Shown in pieces: positions 1-5,371 of a stretch of DNA of 5,371 nt. The notes beneath the pieces were generated by a model. The model had not been told where the DNA came from, made no database searches, and saw only the letters and a list, made by a program, of their open reading frames with translations. The stretch comes from an uncultured Methanosarcinales archaeon (GTDB lineage Archaea > Halobacteriota > Methanosarcinia > Methanotrichales > Methanotrichaceae): NCBI GenBank assembly GCA_937864385.1, contig CALMJN010000004.1, forward strand, positions 1 through 5,371, in the 5' to 3' direction. The position numbers were made by a program, and so were the translations under genes. The first letter of the stretch is position 1, and every line of letters begins with the position of its first letter.

Positions 1-5
1 AGTGA

Positions 6-10
6 GTGAT
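6..10 (+). promoter_or_regulatory. Ribosome binding site that decides the rhodanese start
   Basis: GTGAT (within GAGTGAT, 4-10) matches the part of the archaeal Shine-Dalgarno sequence complementary to AUCAC at the 16S rRNA 3' end. It lies 7 bases before ATG 18. The same bases contain the competing GTG start at 6, which has no visible site of its own inside the window. Confidence 0.5.
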
Positions 11-17
11 TTTTGCT

Positions 18-1040
18 ATGGGCGGCAGTGTATCCCTATCTATCAGCCTGGAAAAAGTCAAGGCGGCGGCATTGCTATTCGGTCTGATCTGCGTTCCTAT
101 AGGCATCCTGGCCATGACAGCCATGGCGGGCACGGAGACCGGCGAGTTCTGTCCCACCTGTCCCGACTGGACCAACCTCGATGGCTGGCTGGCCCAGAGG
201 GATGCCTACGAAAGGGCTCAAATGAACCAGCAGAACGGCCAGCAGAACACCGGCCAGGCAGCAATTCCGCCGGCTGCAGTGCCTGAAAAAGCCCCGGAAA
301 GCTATGTCCGTCCTGATCTCATCACCATGCCGGAGGGCCTGGATGAGGAAGGGATTGTGCTGGATGTCCGGCCTGAGGAGGATTATCTGGCCGGGCACAT
401 CTCCGGAGCCAGAAACATCTACTGGAAGAGCTTGCAAAACAAGGACATCCTGGACATATCGCTGCTAGAGAAGGCTCTAAGTGAGGCGGGAATAGATGAA
501 CGTCAGAGGGTCATAATCTGCGGCAGCTCCGATGATGAGGGCGGTCCCTTTTTCTTCTGGGCTTTAAGCTACCTGGGACACGAGAACATCAGCCTGCTGG
601 ACGGGGGAGTGGAGGCGGCCAAAGAGGCGGGAGCTTTTCTCAGCACTAACCCGGCCGCCGTAGAGCCGACCAACTACAGCGCTAGCATCCGTCCCTGGAT
701 GCTGGTCGAGCCAGCCAGCCTAAAGGGAATGCTGGACCAGTCCAGCCTTCGCATCCTGGATGCCAGGGACTTCTCTGAATACGGCAAAAGCAGGCTGGGC
801 AATGGATCTATCTGCCTGTCTCATGACAAGATCTACAATGATGGATCCCGGATAAAGCCGCCCGGCACTTTAAAAAGCCTCTTTGAAAGAAGGACGAATC
901 CTGATGACACCGTTATCGTCTATGGAACACCCCAGGCTTACTACCTCTTCTACAGCCTCCGCCTTATGGGCAGCAATGCCACCCTGATCCAGGGGGATTG
1001 GTGGAAGGAGACAGAGTGGGCGGTCAGCAATATAAGCTGA
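18..1040 (+). CDS. Exported or membrane-anchored protein with two rhodanese domains
   Basis: Sulfurtransferase-like protein of 340 residues. Residues 1-15 are a short N-terminus with two lysines, 16-37 are hydrophobic, and an AMA/G site at 35-38 could be a signal peptidase cut, so the rest probably lies outside the cytoplasmic membrane. A CPTC motif (45-48) and a Q/N-rich then A/P-rich linker (68-93) follow. Rhodanese domain 1 spans about 100-205, with LDVRPEEDYLAGHISGA at 115-131 and Cys168 in the active-loop position (VIICGS). Domain 2 spans about 226-336 (ILDARDFSEY at 246-255, LIQGDWW at 323-329), but Tyr302 sits where Cys168 does. In known tandem rhodaneses the second domain usually carries the cysteine. 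An in-frame TGA at 3-5 confines the start to the window: GTG at 6 or ATG at 18. I prefer ATG 18 because GTGAT at 6-10 is a good ribosome binding site. The sulfur donor and acceptor are unknown. Confidence 0.85.
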   Translation: MGGSVSLSISLEKVKAAALLFGLICVPIGILAMTAMAGTETGEFCPTCPDWTNLDGWLAQRDAYERAQMNQQNGQQNTGQAAIPPAAVPEKAPESYVRPDLITMPEGLDEEGIVLDVRPEEDYLAGHISGARNIYWKSLQNKDILDISLLEKALSEAGIDERQRVIICGSSDDEGGPFFFWALSYLGHENISLLDGGVEAAKEAGAFLSTNPAAVEPTNYSASIRPWMLVEPASLKGMLDQSSLRILDARDFSEYGKSRLGNGSICLSHDKIYNDGSRIKPPGTLKSLFERRTNPDDTVIVYGTPQAYYLFYSLRLMGSNATLIQGDWWKETEWAVSNIS

Positions 1041-1072
1041 GTTAATTGAGGCAGGCCTAGAGCATAGGACGG

Positions 1073-1127
1073 AGCCATGAAAAGGACATGAGACGAACAT
1101 GAGACAGACATGAGACGGACATGAGCC
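1073..1127 (+). repeat. Four 11-bp tandem repeats plus one degenerate copy, with overlapping mini-ORFs
   Basis: Units at 1084-1094, 1095-1105, 1106-1116 and 1117-1127 share the consensus RRACATGAGAC, and a degenerate copy (7 of 11 bases) lies at 1073-1083. Each unit carries an ATG, giving ATGs at 1077, 1088, 1099, 1110 and 1121. The first four each open a 4-codon frame (MKRT, MRRT, MRQT, MRRT) whose TGA overlaps the next ATG as ATGA. The fifth ATG is the likely start of the cysteine-cluster gene. GGAG at 1071-1074 lies just before the first ATG; no comparable site precedes ATG 1121. The 11-bp period is also close to one DNA helical turn, so a protein-binding array is an alternative reading. 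Confidence 0.85.
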
Positions 1128-1783
1128 GCATGGAAAGCAAGATCCTCCAGGCCCGCCGCCTCTGCCGCCAGCTCTTCGTCTCCTCCTGCGTCGATGAGAA
1201 GAGGCGGGGCTGCCATGAGGCCCTCCTCCGCCAGCGTCCTCACTGGTCTGTCTTAAAAAAGGAAGAGCAGATGGAGAAGATAGACCAGGGAGAGAGAATC
1301 CCCTTCGACATCACCCTGCCCCTTCCTGCCCGGGATGAGAGAAGCGGCTCCGATGCCGGAGTCAATCTATTCTGGGAGCTGTTCTCCTGCCAGAGGTGCG
1401 GAAGATGCTGCTTTACTCCCGGGGCCGGTCTGTACCTGGAAAAAGAGGACTTTGAGAGGATCGCCGGGCATGTAGGAAAGAAAAGGCTCATCTCATTATG
1501 CCGCTATGACAAGGCTCTTCAGGCCTGGATTTTGCGCCAGCCCTGCCCATTTTTTGATCCGGAGGTCGGCTGTGAGATCTACCAGATCCGGCCAAAGACC
1601 TGCACCAAGTACCCCCTCCATCCCCCCTCACCGGATATGCCCTATCACCTGGCGGTCGACGCCTTCTGCCCGGCAGCACGTGATCTGGCCAAGCGGACTC
1701 TGGGCTGGTGGATCATATGCGAGAATCACTGGGCAGAGCTTTTAGGAAGGCAAGAGCAGGACAGGGCTAAAAAGGAGAGATAA
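1121..1783 (+). CDS. YkgJ-type (CxxCxxCC) cysteine-cluster protein
   Basis: Protein of 220 residues with the signature of the YkgJ/FliB zinc- or iron-chelating family (PF03692 type). C90-QR-C93-GR-C96-C97 is followed by CPFF (C142), then C151-EIYQIRP-KT-C161-TKYP and a final C183. These eight cysteines form the presumed metal or Fe-S site. The biochemical role of the family is poorly known. The N-terminal 85 residues lie outside the core domain and hold three evenly spaced cysteines (15, 23, 31). Their codons mostly end in G or C, as in the rest of the gene, which supports real coding. The start is not certain: ATG 1121 is the first after an in-frame TGA at 1100-1102, ATG 1130 is in frame, and ATG 1271 (170 residues, GGAAGAG just upstream) is a shorter option. 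It lies 80 bases after the rhodanese gene on the same strand with no clear promoter between, so the two may be co-transcribed. Confidence 0.85.
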   Translation: MSRMESKILQARRLCRQLFVSSCVDEKRRGCHEALLRQRPHWSVLKKEEQMEKIDQGERIPFDITLPLPARDERSGSDAGVNLFWELFSCQRCGRCCFTPGAGLYLEKEDFERIAGHVGKKRLISLCRYDKALQAWILRQPCPFFDPEVGCEIYQIRPKTCTKYPLHPPSPDMPYHLAVDAFCPAARDLAKRTLGWWIICENHWAELLGRQEQDRAKKER

Positions 1784-1785
1784 AT

Positions 1786-1829
1786 GGGACGGCAAAGCTT
1801 GCTCCCGGCCTCAGATCAGTTTTTCTTTT
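1786..1829 (+). terminator. Hairpin and T-run between convergent genes
   Basis: GGGA (1786-1789) pairs with TCCC (1803-1806), and GCAA (1792-1795) pairs with TTGC (1799-1802), leaving a 3-base loop and a 2-base bulge at 1790-1791. The run TTTTTCTTTT follows at 1820-1829. This fits transcription stop for the plus-strand rhodanese and YkgJ genes. The T-run lies inside the last codons of the opposing phosphatase gene, so the two transcription units would overlap at their 3' ends. The hairpin is short and 13 bases from the T-run, so the call is tentative. Confidence 0.4.
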
Positions 1830-2494
1830 ATCATGTGCTCTATGATCTCGGCAAAGCCGTCTCCATACCGGGCCTCTGCCACATAGTCTGATATCTCCTT
1901 GAGCTCGGGACTGGCATTGCCCACGCTGGCAGAGTATCCCACAAGCCGGAACATGGGCAGATCGCTTTTGCTGTCGCCTATAGCGGCGAAAGAGGAGAGG
2001 TCGATTTTCATCCTTGCCGCAACGCGGTACAGGCCCGTTCCTTTGTCCACCCTCCGGTCTTTGATGTGCACGGCAAAGCCGGTGTCTATGAACTCAACAG
2101 GCAGGCCCAGATCCTCGGCCCGGCGGGAGGCGGCGGCGGCATCGAAGTTGCGCAGCAGGGCGATATCGGAGAATCTGTACCGTGAGGAGTTATACCTGCT
2201 CAGGTGAAACTCCCCGGACAGCTTAACAAAGGCCTCCTCGCAAATCTTGATGTCCGCCAGGATCTCCATCTCCTCCTCGGATAGGGATATGACTCCGCCG
2301 TTCTCGCAGATGAGCAGGCGCGGCGTTCCCAGCAGAACGGAGACCGTTCTGGTAAAGCAATGGGTGTTGCCGGTGCTGAGCACCACGGGCAGGTCCAGGC
2401 GGCGCAGAGCCTGCACCGCTCTGGGGCAGAGCACCCTGTTCTTGTCGCTGAGGGTGCCGTCAATGTCCACAGCCAGGGCTTTGATGGGGGCCAT
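1811..2494 (-). CDS. HAD phosphatase, archaeal phosphoglycolate phosphatase type
   Basis: Probable cytoplasmic Mg-dependent phosphatase of 227 residues, the usual size for the archaeal phosphoglycolate phosphatase / SPP-like group. HAD motif I is DIDGT at 10-14 (nucleophile Asp10, acid-base Asp12). Motif II is STGN at 40-43, motif III Lys is K151 in DKG, and motif IV is GDSKSD at 173-178 (Asp174 and Asp178 bind Mg). The region between motifs II and III (about 80-145) is the C2-type cap. Family members hydrolyse 2-phosphoglycolate, but related enzymes act on other phosphoesters, so the substrate is inferred. ATG 2494 is a secure start: an in-frame TAA lies two codons upstream and no start codon lies between. 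The ribosome binding site is weak (GGGAAAAG). The gene faces away from mer across a shared 324-base control region and converges on the YkgJ gene with 27 bases between. Confidence 0.88.
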   Translation of the reverse strand: MAPIKALAVDIDGTLSDKNRVLCPRAVQALRRLDLPVVLSTGNTHCFTRTVSVLLGTPRLLICENGGVISLSEEEMEILADIKICEEAFVKLSGEFHLSRYNSSRYRFSDIALLRNFDAAAASRRAEDLGLPVEFIDTGFAVHIKDRRVDKGTGLYRVAARMKIDLSSFAAIGDSKSDLPMFRLVGYSASVGNASPELKEISDYVAEARYGDGFAEIIEHMIKEKLI

Positions 2495-2566
2495 ATGTTA
2501 TCTTTTCCCGGCTGCATTGCCACTGCAGCTCTCCATCCTAAATGCTGCCGCTTTCCATATCCTCGA

Positions 2567-2574
2567 CATATATC
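2567..2574 (-). promoter_or_regulatory. TATA-like box for the HAD phosphatase gene
   Basis: On the minus strand this reads GATATATG, preceded by purine-rich AAATGAGGA, which could serve as a TFB-binding element. It lies about 73 bases upstream of the phosphatase ATG, so a start site roughly 25 bases downstream would give a leader of about 50 bases. The placement is inferred from sequence only. Confidence 0.4.
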
Positions 2575-2653
2575 TCCTCATTTTCATTCTGCCGGAAGAG
2601 AAAGGATGGTAGGGTGGAGGGCAAAAAAAGCTTTCGTCATCATCTCCTCATTT
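2572..2653. repeat. 12-bp exact direct repeat, ATCTCCTCATTT
   Basis: The 12-mer occurs at 2572-2583 and again at 2642-2653, exactly 70 bases apart. The first copy overlaps the upstream edge of the phosphatase TATA-like box, and the second overlaps the left arm of the 2649-2685 dyad. Repeated spacing in a divergent promoter region suggests a regulator site, but this is unproven. Confidence 0.6.
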
Positions 2654-2685
2654 GCCTCAGCTGACTATGCAGCCTGCGGCAAATG
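2649..2685. repeat. 8-bp perfect inverted repeat upstream of mer
   Basis: CATTTGCC (2649-2656) and GGCAAATG (2678-2685) are exact reverse complements separated by 21 bases. After one mismatch the arms continue with CAG/CTG (2658-2660 and 2674-2676), so a hairpin is possible. It ends about 18 bases before the mer TATA-like box, a typical place for an archaeal activator or regulator site. Confidence 0.6.
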
Positions 2686-2703
2686 GTCTCTGGGATCGAA
2701 CCG

Positions 2704-2710
2704 CTTATAA
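2704..2710 (+). promoter_or_regulatory. mer: TATA-like box for the mer-nadM unit
   Basis: CTTATAA is the best TATA-like match on the plus strand before mer. A start site about 25 bases downstream (near 2733) would give a leader of roughly 85 bases. No strong TFB element is visible in front of it. Confidence 0.4.
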
Positions 2711-2727
2711 CTCATGGCATACATGAG
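2711..2727. promoter_or_regulatory. Operator-like dyad between the mer TATA box and its start site
   Basis: CTCATG (2711-2716) and CATGAG (2722-2727) are perfect inverted hexamers with a 5-base spacer, starting on the base after the TATA-like box. Archaeal repressors often bind at this position. CATGAG is also the core of the 11-bp repeats at 1084-1127. Six-base arms can arise by chance, so this is a candidate only. Confidence 0.45.
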
Positions 2728-2804
2728 GCTTGAGAAATTGCAGTCGACAGGACAAAAGCGGCACCTGCACTTTGGCATCAAAGCCGGACGGCTGCGCCCA
2801 ATCT

Positions 2805-2809
2805 GGAGG
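2805..2809 (+). promoter_or_regulatory. mer: Strong ribosome binding site that fixes a TTG start
   Basis: GGAGG, within GGAGGAGATC, lies 9 bases before TTG 2819 and matches the anti-Shine-Dalgarno sequence well. An in-frame TAA occupies 2816-2818, directly before the TTG, so translation of mer cannot begin further upstream in this frame. Confidence 0.8.
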
Positions 2810-2818
2810 AGATCATAA

Positions 2819-3784
<966 letters not shown>

Positions 3785-3798
3785 AGTTGGGGAAAGTC

Positions 3799-4314
3799 AT
3801 GCGGGCACTGTACATCGGGCGCTTCCAGCCCTATCACCTCGGCCATCAGGCGGTGATAGAGAAGATCGCAGAGGAGGTGGAGGAGATAGTCATAGTCATC
3901 GGAAGCGCCCAGGACAGCCACACTCCCGAGAATCCCTTCACCGGGGGGGAGAGGATGGAGATGATCTATGCCTCGCTGCGAGAGTGCTCCCTCTGCCATC
4001 GCTGCTATGTCGCCCCTCTCCAGGATGTGCAGCGCAACTCGGTATGGGTCTCTCATCTGCGCTCCATGGTCCCCAGGTTCGATGTGGCCTATTCCAATAA
4101 TCCTCTGGTGGTCCAGCTCATATCCGAGGCGGGAATTGCCGTCCGGAAGCCGCCCATGTATCAGAGGGAGGTTTACTCCGGCACGGCCATAAGAAGGCTG
4201 ATGAGAGAGGGTGGAGACTGGGAGAGGCTGGTGCCGAGAGCGGTGGCGGAGATCATCCGAGAGATGGGCGGAGTGGAGAGGCTGGTCTCCGTCTCCAAGA
4301 GCGATATGCCCTAG
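3799..4314 (+). CDS. nadM: Nicotinamide-nucleotide adenylyltransferase, archaeal type
   Basis: Joins NMN and ATP to make NAD and pyrophosphate, the last adenylylation step of NAD synthesis, in the cytoplasm. The 171-residue length matches archaeal family members. The nucleotidyltransferase signature is complete: GRFQPYHLGH at 7-16 with HxGH at 13-16, GSAQDSHTPENPFTGGER at 35-52, and YSGTAIRR at 126-133 as the second ATP-binding motif. The closing VERL (159-162) is also familiar from archaeal homologues. A CxxCxxC motif at C63, C66 and C69 is unusual; in the homologue I recall from Methanocaldococcus this stretch lacks cysteines. ATG 3799 is chosen over TTG 3787 because it puts the family-typical N-terminus MRALYIGRFQP at position 1. 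The ribosome binding site is weak (GGGGAAAG). The gene begins 14 bases after mer and is probably translated from the same transcript. Confidence 0.95.
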   Translation: MRALYIGRFQPYHLGHQAVIEKIAEEVEEIVIVIGSAQDSHTPENPFTGGERMEMIYASLRECSLCHRCYVAPLQDVQRNSVWVSHLRSMVPRFDVAYSNNPLVVQLISEAGIAVRKPPMYQREVYSGTAIRRLMREGGDWERLVPRAVAEIIREMGGVERLVSVSKSDMP

Positions 4315-4352
4315 AGGCAGGACTGATGGTGATGAAACAGGAGTTCTGGCCT

Positions 4353-4379
4353 CTGGCCTATAGCCAGGCACGAATTTTT
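4353..4379 (+). terminator. Hairpin plus T5 terminator after nadM
   Basis: CTGGC (4353-4357) pairs with GCCAG (4363-4367) around a 5-base loop CTATA, and T4352 can wobble-pair with G4368. The run TTTTT follows at 4375-4379. It lies 38 bases after the nadM stop and fits as the end of the mer-nadM transcript. The left arm is part of a TCTGGCC tandem duplication (4345-4351 and 4352-4358), so an alternative pairing register exists. Confidence 0.5.
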
Positions 4380-4428
4380 CCCTTGGCGTTGTATTTCAGA
4401 TCTGGCCCAAGCCGATATCCTGCATTCT

Positions 4429-4455
4429 CAGTTCATTAAGCGCATCTATGAACTG
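4429..4455. promoter_or_regulatory. 8-bp inverted repeat upstream of amt, candidate regulator site
   Basis: CAGTTCAT (4429-4436) and ATGAACTG (4448-4455) are exact reverse complements with an 11-base spacer. The half-site core TGAAC repeats directly at 4459-4463, 10 bases after 4449-4453, and GTTCAT recurs at 4606-4611 close to the amt start. The dyad ends 28 bases before the TATA-like box at 4483. It does not resemble the nitrogen-repressor NrpR operators I know. Confidence 0.45.
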
Positions 4456-4482
4456 TTGTGAACCATTCACATCCCTTCTCAA

Positions 4483-4490
4483 TTTATATC
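4483..4490 (+). promoter_or_regulatory. amt: TATA-like box for amt
   Basis: TTTATATC is the closest match to the archaeal TATA consensus upstream of amt. A start site about 25 bases downstream would give a leader of roughly 110 bases. A competing AT-rich element, TAATTTAA near 4598-4605, would place the start site almost on the ATG at 4627 and give a leaderless transcript. TATAAA at 4611-4616 is too close to the gene. Confidence 0.4.
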
Positions 4491-4621
4491 AAATACCCTT
4501 TTAAATTCCCGGCTACAGCCTTCTCTCAGCCGATGCCGGATAGCCAGACGGGCATGATCCGATATAGGCAGCAATGACAGTGAAATAAGAATTAAGTAAT
4601 TTAACGTTCATATAAATTCAA

Positions 4622-4628
4622 GGGTGAT
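4622..4628 (+). promoter_or_regulatory. amt: Ribosome binding site overlapping the amt ATG
   Basis: GGGTGAT agrees with the archaeal Shine-Dalgarno GGTGAT element but overlaps ATG 4627, so it cannot serve that codon. From the end of GGTG (4626) to TTG 4633 is 6 bases, a normal spacing, which makes TTG 4633 a serious alternative start. Confidence 0.5.
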
Positions 4629-5371
4629 GCAGTTGGAAATTAACAGCGGTGACACAGCATGGGTCCTGGTCTCAGTGGCCATGGTCATGCTCATGACCCC
4701 GGGCGTGGGCCTCTTCTACGGAGGCCTGGTCCGAAGCAAGACCGTGGTATCCATGATCGGCCTGTCCTTCCTGGCCTTTGCTTTAGCCAGCATCCAGTGG
4801 GTCCTATTCGGCTACAGCCTCTCCTTCGGCACCGATGTGGCCGGGATCATAGGAGGCCTGAACTACTTTGCCCTCGGCGGCGTGGGCCTGGGAGCGGCTC
4901 CCCTGGCGGCAAACCTGCCCCACCTGCTCTATGTGGCCTTCCAGCTGGTCTTCGCTGCCGTGACCCTGGCCATCCTGACATCCGCGGTGGCGGAGAGGGT
5001 CAAGATCAGCTCCTTCATAGTCCTGGCTCTGCTCTGGACCACCCTGGTCTATGATCCCCTGGCCCATTGGGTCTGGGCGGGAGGATGGCTGGCCCAGATG
5101 GGAGCGCTGGACTTCGCCGGGGGCACGGTGGTCCACATCAGCTCCGGCTTCTCTGCTCTGGCCATAGCTTTGGTCATAGGCAAGAGGATGGGCTACGGCT
5201 CCTATGTCATGGAGCCGCACAACATCCCCATGGCCATGATCGGGGCGGGGCTGCTCTGGTTCGGCTGGTTCGGCTTCAATGCCGGATCCGCTCTGGGGGC
5301 CAACGCTCTGGCCGCTAACGCCTTGGTGGTGACCAACACCTCCGCCGCAGCCGGGGCCCTCACGTGGCTCT
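4627..5371 (+). CDS. amt: Ammonium transporter, Amt/MEP/Rh family (3' end outside window)
   Basis: Membrane channel for ammonium uptake; 248 codons are present and the frame is open to the window end, so about the last 150 residues of a usual 390-430 are missing. Six membrane segments and the start of a seventh are visible, beginning near residues 11, 42, 98, 126, 163, 200 and 232. Residues known from E. coli AmtB are all found at a constant offset of two: the Phe gate F105 and F109, W150, D162 in [12 protein letters not shown], pore His170, and F217 and S221 in WFGFNAGSA. The second pore His is beyond the window. No AmtB-like long signal peptide is seen, as in other archaeal Amts. The start is ATG 4627 or, from ribosome binding site spacing, TTG 4633 two codons later; GTG 4624 is also in frame. 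Amt genes are often followed by a glnK-type PII gene, which could lie just outside. Nitrogen control is likely but no known operator is seen. Confidence 0.95.
   Translation, partial: MQLEINSGDTAWVLVSVAMVMLMTPGVGLFYGGLVRSKTVVSMIGLSFLAFALASIQWVLFGYSLSFGTDVAGIIGGLNYFALGGVGLGAAPLAANLPHLLYVAFQLVFAAVTLAILTSAVAERVKISSFIVLALLWTTLVYDPLAHWVWAGGWLAQMGALDFAGGTVVHISSGFSALAIALVIGKRMGYGSYVMEPHNIPMAMIGAGLLWFGWFGFNAGSALGANALAANALVVTNTSAAAGALTWL

Larger units (their letters stand above)
2495..2818. other. Divergent control region between the phosphatase gene and mer
   Basis: No convincing gene lies in these 324 bases. In order they hold a TATA-like box for the minus-strand phosphatase gene (2567-2574), a 12-bp direct repeat (2572-2583 and 2642-2653), an A7 run (2623-2629), an 8-bp dyad (2649-2685), a TATA-like box for mer (2704-2710), a tight 6-bp dyad just after it (2711-2727), a small AGCCG/CGGCT palindrome (2782-2793) in the presumed leader, and the mer ribosome binding site (2805-2809). 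Confidence 0.7.
4315..4626. other. Intergenic region between nadM and amt
   Basis: These 312 bases hold no gene I can support. They contain the presumed mer-nadM terminator (4353-4379), an 8-bp inverted repeat (4429-4455) with a nearby TGAAC direct repeat, a TATA-like box (4483-4490), a second AT-rich stretch (4581-4617) and the amt ribosome binding site (4622-4628). From about 4480 the base composition is visibly more AT-rich than in the flanking genes, as expected for an archaeal promoter region. Confidence 0.7.

Noticed and set aside
1084..1127. CRISPR-like array
   Set aside because: The units are 11 bp and directly adjacent with no spacers, so this is a simple tandem repeat.
2688..2703. 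tRNA T-arm-like sequence (GGTTCGATCCC on the minus strand)
   Set aside because: The flanking bases do not pair into a 5-bp T-stem and no anticodon arm or acceptor stem can be built around it.
2247..2710. Plus-strand open frames of 116-121 codons overlapping the phosphatase gene and the divergent region
   Set aside because: Mostly antisense to the clearly coding HAD gene. The parts beyond it contain the promoter-like elements and show no protein features.
4326..4439. 37-codon open frame (MVMKQEFWPL...) just after nadM
   Set aside because: It runs through the presumed terminator hairpin and T-run, has only a weak ribosome site, and its sequence suggests no family. It may be worth checking for conservation, but I cannot support it as a gene.
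4491..4515. Possible NrpR nitrogen operator near AAATACCC...TTCCC
   Set aside because: No GGAA lies 6 bases before the TTCC and the alternative Methanosarcina-type operator is not recognisable either.

Overview
The window reads as chromosomal DNA of a methanogenic archaeon. The strongest marker is an F420-dependent methylenetetrahydromethanopterin reductase (mer). An archaeal-type NMN adenylyltransferase, an archaeal phosphoglycolate-phosphatase-type HAD enzyme, TATA-like promoter elements and GGAGG or GGTGAT ribosome binding sites agree with this. The fairly high GC content, heavy use of AGG/AGA arginine codons, a Methanosarcinales-like Mer and an exported rhodanese make a Methanothrix-like (Methanosaeta) or related Methanosarcinales organism my best guess. 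That placement is inference and has not been checked by a search.

Layout. 18-1040 (+) is an exported or membrane-anchored protein with two rhodanese domains. An 80-base gap follows, holding four 11-bp tandem repeats. 1121-1783 (+) is a YkgJ-type cysteine-cluster protein. It converges on 1811-2494 (-), a HAD phosphatase. A 324-base divergent control region (2495-2818) separates the phosphatase from mer (2819-3784, +). After a 14-base gap mer is followed by nadM (3799-4314, +), and the pair probably forms one operon ending in a hairpin plus T-run near 4353-4379. A 312-base non-coding stretch with a palindrome and a TATA-like box leads to an ammonium transporter gene, amt (4627 onwards), which is cut by the window end.

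How they fit together. Mer works in the C1 pathway of methanogenesis. NadM completes NAD synthesis, the HAD enzyme probably clears phosphoglycolate or a similar phosphoester, and Amt takes up ammonium. These are mostly housekeeping genes, and I see no mobile element, CRISPR array, RNA gene or defence system. The unusual parts are small: a chain of five ATG codons spaced exactly 11 bases apart ahead of the YkgJ gene, several dyads in the mer and amt control regions, a TTG start on mer, a CxxCxxC insertion in NadM, and a rhodanese with its single candidate active-site cysteine in the first rather than the second domain.
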